Made by a program: the position numbers and the translations under genes. Below, one piece after another: positions 7,920 to 15,195 of a stretch of 27,089 bases of DNA (the stretch's first letter is position 1; each line of letters opens with the position of its first letter). The notes under the pieces were generated by a model that searched no databases, was not told the origin of the DNA, and saw only the letters and a program-made list of their open reading frames with translations. This stretch comes from Anaerolineae bacterium (lineage in GTDB: Bacteria > Chloroflexota > Anaerolineae > B4-G1 > SLSP01): assembly GCA_016934645.1 (NCBI GenBank), contig JAFGSL010000114.1, positions 1-27,089 on the forward strand, read 5' to 3'.

Positions 7920-9669
7920 TATTTTTCTGGCGCGAAACAGATTGCACTGCTCTGGCGCGTACTGGCGCTTTGAGGGACGCTTCTGTTGGTGTCGCTAATT
8001 GCCGGCGAGCCGCTGCTTTCTACCTTTAACGTTCCTAATGGATACGACACCGTCTTTCACTTTTGGCGCGCAGTCGAAGCCGAGAGATTGTTACGTGAGG
8101 ATATCCTCGTGCCACGCTGGGCCCCTGGAATGGCCTGTGGGGGTACGGGTACCCGCTGTTCATTTTCCAAGGAGCCCTCTCTGCACAAGTGGCGGCGTTG
8201 CTGCACATCCTGGGGGCGTCGTGGACAGTTGCTATAAGCTGTTTATTCTGTCTGCCTTGTTGAGCCCGGCGACGTGGCCTGGCCGGGATCGCCGGGCCAA
8301 ATGCCGTTTGGCGGCGTTATTGTGCGCTTTAGGCGGATTTACGTTGCTATCGTTGGAGGTCTCGCGTCCTTTATGGACCACGCTTCCGTTCCTCGCCGGA
8401 CTTCAGTTCCCGTGGCGGTTTCTGGCCCCGGCAACGCTGGCGCTGGCGTTGTTATGCGGTGCGCTGCTGGAGCACCGTAGTGTGCGACGGGGCAGTTGGC
8501 TGCCGCTTTGTGGGTGCGGGCTGCTGATTGGCGCATTGGCGGTAGCGCACTGGGGTTGGCTTTATCCCTCACCGGGACAACTGCCGTCCGGGAGCTGCTG
8601 CCGCGTGAAGTGACGCGCTGGCCGGTTTGGGAAAACCCGGTTACGCAGGCGACATTGATCGGAGTGTTACCGTTGCGCGCGGATGGATTACAACGTGGAC
8701 GTGTTGCTCGGCATGCCGCCCGGCGACTACACATTGGCACTCTCGCTCTTTGACCGGGACACGCTCGAACCGGCGTCGGTGTTGGGCACGGACGGCAATC
8801 CGATAGGGCCGGAATTCGCGCTGGGCCAAGTGTACGTCCTGCCGCCGGAGCACGCGCCGGCCGTGGCCGAACTCGGTGTGCCGGAGGACGCAAGCCTGCA
8901 GCGGTGCGGCGCGTTGGGCCTGTGGTCGATGACAACGGATCGTGCACAGGCTATACCCGGCGATGTGGTCGCGTTGCGATGGGTGTGGGAGGCAATGGAC
9001 GTGATGCCGATGTCCATGATGACGACGGTTACACTCCGAGACGCCGAAGGTACTGTGGTGCACACCTGGTATCTGCCGCCTGCGGCGAGTTGGTGGTCTA
9101 CTGATCAGTGGCAGTTAGGCGATCGCTGGATTGGGCAACCCATTGTGCGTTTGCCCGGCTCGCTCGAAAGTGGTGACTACGTGCTGCGCGTCGGTTTGCC
9201 CGGATGCGCTGATCTAGCCGAAGTTCCGCTGCGCGTCGTTGCACCGGAGCGGCGCTGGGACGTGCCCGACGACTTTGCCGAGGCCGATGTCGTTTTCGGG
9301 GATGTGATCCGATTGGCAGGTTATGACATCGCTGAACATACAGTCGCGCCCAGTGATGTGTTGACGGTGACGCTGGCCTGGCAGGCGACGTCCGAGATGG
9401 AGACGTCGTACCGTGTATTCGTCCACCTGGTGAGTGCGACGGGACAAGTGCTTGTCCAAAGCGACGGTGAACCGGCTGCTTGGACGCGTCCGACGACCGG
9501 CTGGGTTATCGGAGAAGTCGTGCTGGATGAGCGGGTCATTACGCTCCCTGGCGATGTCGCGTCGGGCGATTACGAGATCCGTGTGGGACTGTATGTGCTT
9601 GATGGACAGCGCCTGTCGCTGCCTACCGGCGAAGATGCGTTTGTTTTGGCGGTAGACAGTAGACGGTAG
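7914..9669 (+). pseudogene. broken second copy of the PTPS-related membrane protein
   Basis: The pieces run in the same order as in the intact gene. An N-terminal piece starts at ATG 7914, has an in-frame TGA at 7971, and continues VSLIAGEPLL... to VPRWAPGM. After a frameshift near 8140 comes GYGYPLFIFQGALSAQVAALL, matching GYGYPIFNYYAPLPY, with a TGA near 8260. Another frame holds LPFLAGLQFPWRFLAPATLALALL (near 8380-8450), matching the QFPWRL region. Large parts of the middle are missing. From 8683 a 328-codon frame carries the beta-sandwich tail closely matching the intact copy (for example ASVLGTDGNPIGPE against ASVLGADGNPTGPE, and DGEPAAWTRPTTGW against DGEPVDWTRPTTGW). The tail could still be expressed, but without signal or membrane parts. 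Total remaining length is about half the parent. The stop TAG (9667-9669) lies inside a heptamer array. Confidence 0.85.
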
Positions 9670-9686
9670 ACGGGCGGAGAGGGATC
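9652..9686. repeat. heptamer array at the convergent ends of the pseudogene and TPR gene
   Basis: GTAGACA, GTAGACG, GTAGACG, then GGCGGAG and AGGGATC, all in phase 7. The pseudogene stop (9667-9669) is inside it and the TPR stop (9685-9687) overlaps its end. The reverse complement matches 5268-5307, including the flanking GATCCCTCTCC. Confidence 0.85.
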
Positions 9687-11049
9687 AGGGCCGGTAGCTT
9701 AGGTCGGCGGCACGGACGAAGGCATTCTGCGCGTCATTGTCCCTTCCAGCGGCTTGCAGCGCCAGTCCACGCAGGTAATGCGCTTGTCCCAGGGTGGAAG
9801 TTAATCTGACCGCTGTATCCAGCGCGATCAGTGCCCCGGCGTTGTCCCCTGTCATCAACCGGAACTCCCCTAAGAGCATCTGCGCTTCGCCGTCATCCGG
9901 CGCGAGTTGGATCGCGCTCTCGATAGCGCGGAAGGGATATTCCGTGTGGATGAGATGGCGCTCCAGATAGAAGCGTGCGGCGGTCTTGGCGATGTCCGCA
10001 TCGGTTGGCGCGTTGTCGAGGGCGGCGGCGATCCAGACGTCAACCTCGTCGTAGCGCCCGGCTTGAGCCGTGGCCTCGGCCATAGCCAGACACGGCGCGG
10101 GATTGAGCGGATCAAGGGTGCGTGCATAGAGCAAGGCTTCCCGTGCTGCATCGGTTTCTTGCTGGCTGAGGTAGTACGTCCCCAGAAACAGCCAACCGAG
10201 CGGTGCTTCTGGTGCTAGAGTAGTTGCGGTGACGAGGTGTTCCTTTGCTTCAGCGGGCCGTCCCACGCGTATCAATGCCTCACCGAGCCATGTGTGCATT
10301 TCGGCAGTGACCGTGCCATCGGTGCCCATCGACACGGCGTGTGTGAGCACGCAGGCGGCCAGAGGCCAGTTGCCGTTGCGGATGAGTGCGGCAGCCACTT
10401 CCATGTCCGGATCTTTCCTGTCACCGCTCTGGGCACAGAACTCCGTTTCGCGCAGACGTGCATCAGTTTCGCAGAGCAGTAGAGGGTCCGACGCGAGCAG
10501 ACTCCAGGTGAGTGATGCGTCGCGGTTGTTGGGTACGGCCTCATGCCAGCGTTGTGCCATCGTCGCGGCGGCGACACATTGGTAGTCCTGCAAATAGGCT
10601 TCGGTGAGTAATCCGAGGGCTGTGTCGTCGTCCGGGTACGCCCGCAGGCGTTCGGTGGCTTCGGCGGTAATCTGAGACCAATCCCCTGCCAACGCCAGCA
10701 ATTCCAGGCGCAAGATGGCATTTTCCTGCGATGAGGCACTATAGCGAAGTGCCTCATCGAGTGCGGACAGTCCGGCTTGTGGACGCTGCCACAGCAGGTA
10801 GAGGCGTGCGAGTTCCAGGATTGGATGTGGGTCGTTGGGTGCGGCCTGGATAGCCTCGCGGTAGGCGGTTTCAGCCGCAGTGTATTCTCCGGCAGCGATG
10901 TGTTCTTCGGCTGCGCGAAGGTACTCGGTGACAATATCTGGCGTGGCGGATGGCGGTGTGTAGGGTGTGCATTGTGACGCGTGCACGATTGTGATCAACA
11001 GCAGGATCAGCCAGCCGTAGTGTTTGGTGTGAGTGGTGGGTCGTTTCAT
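9685..11049 (-). CDS. exported TPR-repeat protein
   Basis: A 454-residue protein. Residues 1-27 form a signal peptide (basic start, then WLILLLITIVHASQC); the lipobox is not a good match, so lipidation is uncertain. From about 43 to the end there are repeated TPR-like helix pairs, for example AAEEHIAAGEYTAAETAYREAIQAAPND, GLSALDEALRYSA, GWLFLGTYYLSQQETDAAREALLYARTLDP, and YLRGLALQAAGRDNDAQNAFVRA at the C-terminus. TPR arrays bind protein partners; no catalytic domain is seen. The start is supported by AGGGAGA about 7 bases before the ATG and an extended -10 upstream. It is convergent with the pseudogene and divergent from the REC-Roadblock gene, so a link with that regulator is possible. The function is otherwise unknown. 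Confidence 0.85.
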   Translation of the reverse strand: MKRPTTHTKHYGWLILLLITIVHASQCTPYTPPSATPDIVTEYLRAAEEHIAAGEYTAAETAYREAIQAAPNDPHPILELARLYLLWQRPQAGLSALDEALRYSASSQENAILRLELLALAGDWSQITAEATERLRAYPDDDTALGLLTEAYLQDYQCVAAATMAQRWHEAVPNNRDASLTWSLLASDPLLLCETDARLRETEFCAQSGDRKDPDMEVAAALIRNGNWPLAACVLTHAVSMGTDGTVTAEMHTWLGEALIRVGRPAEAKEHLVTATTLAPEAPLGWLFLGTYYLSQQETDAAREALLYARTLDPLNPAPCLAMAEATAQAGRYDEVDVWIAAALDNAPTDADIAKTAARFYLERHLIHTEYPFRAIESAIQLAPDDGEAQMLLGEFRLMTGDNAGALIALDTAVRLTSTLGQAHYLRGLALQAAGRDNDAQNAFVRAADLSYRP

Positions 11050-11069
11050 TGCATCGTCTCCCTGAACTT

Positions 11070-11078
11070 ATTCTACCA
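11070..11078 (-). promoter_or_regulatory. extended -10 promoter for the TPR gene
   Basis: The minus strand reads TG-G-TAGAAT at 11078-11070, about 21 bases before the ATG at 11049, with AGGGAGA between. No good -35 is seen, which is usual for extended -10 promoters. Confidence 0.5.
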
Positions 11079-11084
11079 CGCAAT

Positions 11085-11120
11085 TTGCCTTTTCCCGTGC
11101 CGCTATTACAATACGGGAAA
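11085..11120 (+). promoter_or_regulatory. candidate promoter and palindrome for the REC-Roadblock gene
   Basis: TTGCCT (11085-11090) and TACAAT (11107-11112) are spaced by 16 bases. A perfect inverted repeat, TTTCCCGT (11091-11098) and ACGGGAAA (11113-11120), brackets the -10. It is placed to act as an operator, possibly for both divergent genes. Confidence 0.45.
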
Positions 11121-11128
11121 CATAGGTC

Positions 11129-11156
11129 GTGAAAAGTGATGCGTGATTCGTGAACT
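11129..11156. repeat. four-unit heptamer array, GTGA-type
   Basis: GTGAAAA, GTGATGC, GTGATTC and GTGAACT stand in perfect phase 7. They lie in the probable 5' leader of the REC-Roadblock gene. The unit is the same family as the array at 22037-22085. Confidence 0.8.
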
Positions 11157-11226
11157 ACAAAACCCACATACGAATCATGTCCAAGTACTCTTTACTGGTA
11201 ATAGAGGACAACTCGAGGGTAGATTT

Positions 11227-12273
11227 ATGCACATCCTGGTTGTGGATCCCAATGAGCCTTTTGCGGTTTTGTTATCCGAGGAATTAAAGCGCGAGGGCTA
11301 TACAGTCGATACGTGTTTGCGTGGCGCGGACGCGCTGATGTTGGCCCGGCGACAGCACCTCGATCTTACGATACTAGATATGGCTTTAGCCAATCCGGAC
11401 GCGATTGAGTTAGCGCAGGCATTGCGGAAGACAGACCCGTCGATGCGGTTAATGTTGATTCCGTTGATGGGCGAAACGCTCTCTCTCCGTGCCTCGGAGA
11501 TCACCGTGCAAGGCGTGCTACCCAAGCCCTTTTTCTTGCCCGAACTTCCCGAACTGATTCAGGCGGCACTTGGCGCACCCAAGGATGGTGTTGCTTCTGC
11601 TGTACGTGCGGAGACACCGCCGGCGGGAACGAGTGCGCCAGCGTCATCTGCTGTGGCGTCCGTACCGTCGCCGGATGCGAACATCTTCGGGCCGGAGATT
11701 GGTGTTGAACCGCCCATCAAGATTGCGCCGCGTGCGGAAGCACCCAGGCCGCCTAAACCATCCGAGACGGTCAAGCCAGCTAGACCACCCGCTCCAAAGC
11801 CCGCTCATGTCCGGGAAGCGCCTGTGCCGCCAGTTGCTGCCCGGGTTCCATCCGTCACCCCAGAAGAAGAGGCGGGTTATGGTATCTCCTATGATGCCTT
11901 CGTTGTCCACCGGCTGGAAGTCGAGCAGGCGATGAACGTTCTGCTTAACGACGTGGGTGCCGATGCGGTGTTACTGACGTTTGGTGGCGGTTTGTTGACG
12001 TGGGTGGGCGGTCTGGATCAGCTTGAGGCCGAGTCCATCTCGCGGGCGATTATCCACGGTTGGCGCACTTCCGCCGAGGTTGCGCGCATTTTGGGTCGCG
12101 AACAGGTCCGCTTCGAGCAGAGCATCGCGGGGGGCGATTATATGCTTTACGCGCTGAGTGTGGAGGTCAATGCCATCATGGGCGTCGCGGTGCGCGGGTC
12201 TGCGCCTTTGGGCCTGATGCGCCATCACGCGCGCGCCACGGTGGATCAGATTGCCCAGCTCTGTCACGCCTGA
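11227..12273 (+). CDS. response-regulator receiver fused to a Roadblock/LC7-like domain
   Basis: A 348-residue protein. The ATG at 11227 is chosen over an upstream ATG at 11158 because GAGGGT lies about 7 bases before it and the receiver domain begins at once (MHILVVD). Residues 1-117 are a CheY-like receiver: D7 at the end of strand 1, phospho-acceptor D51 (LTILDMAL) and K100 (VLPKPF). It is atypical because the usual acidic pair is reduced to one Asp and the conserved Thr/Ser after strand 4 is replaced (LIPLMG). Residues about 118-217 are a Pro/Ala/Lys-rich linker. Residues about 218-348 resemble Roadblock/LC7, which in MglB-like proteins acts on small GTPases. It may therefore couple a phospho-signal to a Ras-like GTPase; no GTPase or kinase gene is in the window. 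Confidence 0.75.
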   Translation: MHILVVDPNEPFAVLLSEELKREGYTVDTCLRGADALMLARRQHLDLTILDMALANPDAIELAQALRKTDPSMRLMLIPLMGETLSLRASEITVQGVLPKPFFLPELPELIQAALGAPKDGVASAVRAETPPAGTSAPASSAVASVPSPDANIFGPEIGVEPPIKIAPRAEAPRPPKPSETVKPARPPAPKPAHVREAPVPPVAARVPSVTPEEEAGYGISYDAFVVHRLEVEQAMNVLLNDVGADAVLLTFGGGLLTWVGGLDQLEAESISRAIIHGWRTSAEVARILGREQVRFEQSIAGGDYMLYALSVEVNAIMGVAVRGSAPLGLMRHHARATVDQIAQLCHA

Positions 12274-12317
12274 CGGTTTAGCGTATGTTCTTTTTCAAGC
12301 CGGGTAGATAAAGGTCA

Positions 12318-14351
12318 ATGGGGTTCACCGCGCTCGCGTTTGTTTTGCTCTTGATAGCGACTTGTCTTCTGGCGTCCCACCATTACGTGTGGGACGCTTT
12401 TTTGCTGTTGGGTCTTGCCGCTTTAGGGCTGGTATGGCGTCTTTCGCGCATCGTCACGCGCGAAAAAGGCTCAGTGCTACACCTGGAGGATCTCCTACCG
12501 CGCACGATTGCCGGGTGGGGGCGTGTAGGGACGCTCCTTGTGGCGGCGACCGTTGCCCTGGCAGCCCGCCGGGAAGTTATCTCCCGCGATTACACCGCGC
12601 TCTTCCTTTGGTGGCTGTTCGCTGCGGCGTATTTTGCCGTCACATTGCTCCTCCCGCTGCTACGCAACAAACCCGATGTCGATTTCCCCAAACTAGAGCG
12701 ATATGGGCTGGTGGCTTTGCTGCTCGTCGCGTTCCTGGTGCGGTGTGTGGCGCTGGGCCGGATTCCGGTGAACCTCGGCGGTGATGAAGGTACGCAGTTG
12801 TTGGATGGCCTACATTTTATCGAGCGCCCGCTCGATAATCCTTTTGCCACCGGTTGGTATTCTGTCCCGACGATGTCGTTTCTGGTGTATGGGGTGGCGA
12901 TGCGGTTTTTTGGCGCGACGGTCGCAGGCGGGCGGATGCTCTCAGCGTTGGCGGGGACAGTTACTGTGCTGATAACCTTCTTGCTGGCGCGGACACTCGG
13001 TGGGCGACGTGTGGGTTGGGTGACGGCATTGCTCCTTACTGTCTCGCACTATCACATCCATTATAGCCGTCTGGCTTCCAACCAGATCTTCGATCCACTG
13101 ATCGGTACATTGGTGCTCTGGCTGGTGTGGCTGGCGATGCACCCCTATCGCTACTCTTCTGGAGATAGGGGTGTGCGGGCGTCTCGCTTGCGCGCGGATG
13201 AGAGTGCGAGTCTTTGGGGGCTTGCTGGTCTTGTGGCGGGGGGGGGGTGGTACGGCTACTTCGGCGCGCGCTGGGTCACGCTATTGCTTGGTCTGATTGT
13301 CGTGTGGCGAATGTTGGTCGAGCCACGTTTCCTGGCCCGGCACTGGCGCGGACTTGCATTGTTCGTGGGTGCTTGGCTGGTCGTTGTGCTGCCGTTGCTC
13401 GGTTGGTATACTGTGCATCCTTCGGCGCTGACGGAGCGTTACAATGCAGTGAATATCTTTACCTCTGGTTGGATGACACTGACCGCGAATCTGACAAACA
13501 AATCGGCGGTTCAATTGCTGTTGCAACAACTGTGGAAGTCGGCGACGGCGTTCCATTTCACGTTTGACCCAACCTTCTGGTATTACCCGCAATTGCCGTT
13601 GGTGGACTTCATCACCGGGGCTTTTATGATCGTTGGCTTTGTCGCAGCGCTGCTGCGTGTGCGTTGGCCTTCCCGTGCGGTGACGTTGCTGTGGTTTGTG
13701 TCCACGTTGGTGATGGCCTGGGTCTTGACCGAGAATCCACCGAGTAGCCAGCGTGGCTTACTGCTGATCCCGGCGGCAACGCTGTTAGCCGCGTGGGGTG
13801 TGGAGGCGCTCTGGCAGTTGGTGACACAACGACGGAGAACGTTCGCGCCGTTCGTGGAAACACAAGCTGACTCCACACAGCCCGTGCGGACGCTAAGGCG
13901 TGGAGCAGGTCGCATATCGTTGTCCTATGCCGCAACGGTGTTCTTAGGCGCACTTTTGGTGACAGCAGTTCTGTTCAACCTGGGCTTCTACTTCAGCATA
14001 TATACACCACGTCGGACTTATGGTAATCCCACTGCGGAGGTCGCAACCGCATTCGCGCGATTTATCCTGGCGTATCCGCATCCGGTGGGCGAACAATCGC
14101 CCATCTACTTCTTCGGGCCGCCGGTGCTCTACTGGGACTTCGGCGGCTTGGCCTTCCTGTTGCGTGACCAGCCCGGTGTGGACGTGATGCCCGGTGCGAT
14201 GCCGGGGGCAGTCAGTAGTCCGGCACGCTTTGTTTTCATCGCGGAGCGGCTTACCGAACTGCAGGCGGTGAAATCAGCCTATCCTGGTGGGACAACAACC
14301 GAATTGACCGCGCCGGATGGGCGTATGTTGGTCACAATCTACGATTGGTAA
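12318..14351 (+). CDS. GT39-like membrane glycosyltransferase (PMT/ArnT superfamily)
   Basis: A 677-residue polytopic protein with about 12 or more hydrophobic segments. The first large outer loop carries the acidic pair in NLGGDEGTQLLDG (D156, E157), the position of the catalytic Asp-Glu of GT-C enzymes that use lipid-phosphate sugar donors. Later segments (LLARTLGGRRVGWVTALLLTV, HYHIHYSRLASNQIFDPL) match the PMT_2/GT39 layout common in Chloroflexota. The C-terminal third is a soluble outer part (about 570-677). The start has AAGG 3-7 bases upstream. It follows the REC-Roadblock gene by 44 bases and may be co-transcribed. The sugar and acceptor are unknown; export-coupled glycosylation of protein or lipid is inferred. 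Confidence 0.82.
   Translation: MGFTALAFVLLLIATCLLASHHYVWDAFLLLGLAALGLVWRLSRIVTREKGSVLHLEDLLPRTIAGWGRVGTLLVAATVALAARREVISRDYTALFLWWLFAAAYFAVTLLLPLLRNKPDVDFPKLERYGLVALLLVAFLVRCVALGRIPVNLGGDEGTQLLDGLHFIERPLDNPFATGWYSVPTMSFLVYGVAMRFFGATVAGGRMLSALAGTVTVLITFLLARTLGGRRVGWVTALLLTVSHYHIHYSRLASNQIFDPLIGTLVLWLVWLAMHPYRYSSGDRGVRASRLRADESASLWGLAGLVAGGGWYGYFGARWVTLLLGLIVVWRMLVEPRFLARHWRGLALFVGAWLVVVLPLLGWYTVHPSALTERYNAVNIFTSGWMTLTANLTNKSAVQLLLQQLWKSATAFHFTFDPTFWYYPQLPLVDFITGAFMIVGFVAALLRVRWPSRAVTLLWFVSTLVMAWVLTENPPSSQRGLLLIPAATLLAAWGVEALWQLVTQRRRTFAPFVETQADSTQPVRTLRRGAGRISLSYAATVFLGALLVTAVLFNLGFYFSIYTPRRTYGNPTAEVATAFARFILAYPHPVGEQSPIYFFGPPVLYWDFGGLAFLLRDQPGVDVMPGAMPGAVSSPARFVFIAERLTELQAVKSAYPGGTTTELTAPDGRMLVTIYDW
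13140..13173. repeat. 10-bp inverted repeat inside the glycosyltransferase gene
   Basis: CACCCCTATC (13140-13149) and GATAGGGGTG (13164-13173) pair perfectly around 14 bases. It encodes a polar loop (HPYRYSSGDRG) between membrane segments, a place that tolerates insertion. Confidence 0.5.
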
Positions 14352-14352
14352 T

Positions 14353-14380
14353 TTGACAATCCCTTTTCAGACGCTATAAT
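14353..14380 (+). promoter_or_regulatory. consensus sigma-70-type promoter for rpsU-yqeY
   Basis: TTGACA (14353-14358) and TATAAT (14375-14380) both match the consensus perfectly, with a 16-base spacer. The promoter starts 2 bases after the glycosyltransferase stop. It is the strongest promoter by sequence in the window, as expected for a ribosomal-protein gene. Confidence 0.85.
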
Positions 14381-14438
14381 GACTCCGCAGTATAAAATCC
14401 TAGCCGGTGATACCGGGAGCACGAAGGGAGTGAGACTA

Positions 14439-14645
14439 GTGACCTACGTTTTTGCGGATGACAACGAATCCTTCGATTCGTTGTTGCGTCGTTTCAAGAA
14501 AAAGGTGCAGGGTGACCGCATTCTTTCCGAGATTCGCAAGCGGCGTTATTTCGAGCAGCCAAGCATCGTGCGGAAGCGCAAACGCGCGGCCAAACTACGC
14601 AAGAGCCGCCGCACGTCGCTCAAAGATAATCGCAAGCAGTATTAG
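14439..14645 (+). CDS. rpsU: 30S ribosomal protein S21
   Basis: A GTG start at 14439 gives 68 residues, the usual S21 length. GAAGGGAG lies 8 bases before it. The first ATG in this frame (14379) overlaps the -10 box, so it cannot be the start of that transcript. The sequence has the S21 pattern: a short beta start (TYVFADDNESFDSLLRRFKKKV), then ILSEIRKRRYFEQPSIVRKRKRAAKLRK, and a strongly basic C-terminus. S21 binds the 30S platform near the 3' end of 16S rRNA and helps initiation. It is co-transcribed with yqeY 13 bases downstream; the pairing of rpsU with yqeY is widely conserved. Confidence 0.92.
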   Translation: MTYVFADDNESFDSLLRRFKKKVQGDRILSEIRKRRYFEQPSIVRKRKRAAKLRKSRRTSLKDNRKQY

Positions 14646-14658
14646 CAGTAGGTGAGGT

Positions 14659-15105
14659 ATGGGCCTTAAGGAACAGCTTCAGCACGATTTGCAGGCCGCG
14701 ATGCGCGCGCGCGACGAGCAGCGCAAGCTGGCGTTGCGCATGGCGTTATCCGCCGTGCAGTTGGCCGAAGTCGAACAACGCGGCGATCTAGATGATGCTG
14801 CCATCGTTGAAGTGATCCGCAAAGAGGTTCGCCGTCGTGAAGATGCCCTGGAGATGGCGCGCCACGCTGGACGCGTTGATATGATCGCGGACGATGAAGT
14901 GCAGATCGAGATTCTCCGTTCTTATCTCCCCAAATCCTTAAATGAAGAAGAGTTGAAGACTATCGCGCGTGAAGTTATCGCCGAGGTTCAGGCTGTTTCT
15001 CCGGCAGATATGGGGAAAGTGATGAAATCGCTTATGCCACGGGTCCAGGGAAAGGCCGATGGGCGTATGGTTAGTCAAGTTGTTCGTGATTTGCTTTCCG
15101 CTTGA
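14659..15105 (+). CDS. yqeY: GatB/YqeY domain protein
   Basis: A 148-residue soluble protein with the complete YqeY fold: an N-terminal helical part (LKEQLQHDLQAAMRARDEQR, then LRMALSAVQLAEVEQRG), a middle region with IRKEVRRREDALEMARHAGR, the family phrase IEILRSYLPKSLNEEEL near 95-110, and a C-terminal part with PADMGKVMKSLMPRVQGKADGRMVSQ. YqeY is homologous to the tail domain of GatB, which contacts tRNA in amidotransferases; the exact role of free YqeY is unsettled. AGGTGAGGT precedes the ATG. It ends the rpsU transcript, with a strong terminator 32 bases later. Confidence 0.92.
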   Translation: MGLKEQLQHDLQAAMRARDEQRKLALRMALSAVQLAEVEQRGDLDDAAIVEVIRKEVRRREDALEMARHAGRVDMIADDEVQIEILRSYLPKSLNEEELKTIAREVIAEVQAVSPADMGKVMKSLMPRVQGKADGRMVSQVVRDLLSA

Positions 15106-15136
15106 CCCCTGGCGTTTTAGCAACACGCATTCAATC

Positions 15137-15175
15137 AAGAGGGGCCCCAGTGCGGGGCTCCTCTTTGTGCTTTTG
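15137..15175 (+). terminator. Rho-independent terminator after yqeY
   Basis: AAGAGGGGCCCC (15137-15148) pairs with GGGGCTCCTCTT (15154-15165) with one G-U, around a 5-base loop. TGTGCTTTTG follows. Confidence 0.85.
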
Positions 15176-15195
15176 TATAGTTTGATCATGATGTT

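Noticed and set aside
7674..9669. Transposon insertion as cause of the pseudogenes
   Set aside because: No transposase fragment or terminal inverted repeats with a target duplication could be seen; internal deletions and duplication explain the remains better.
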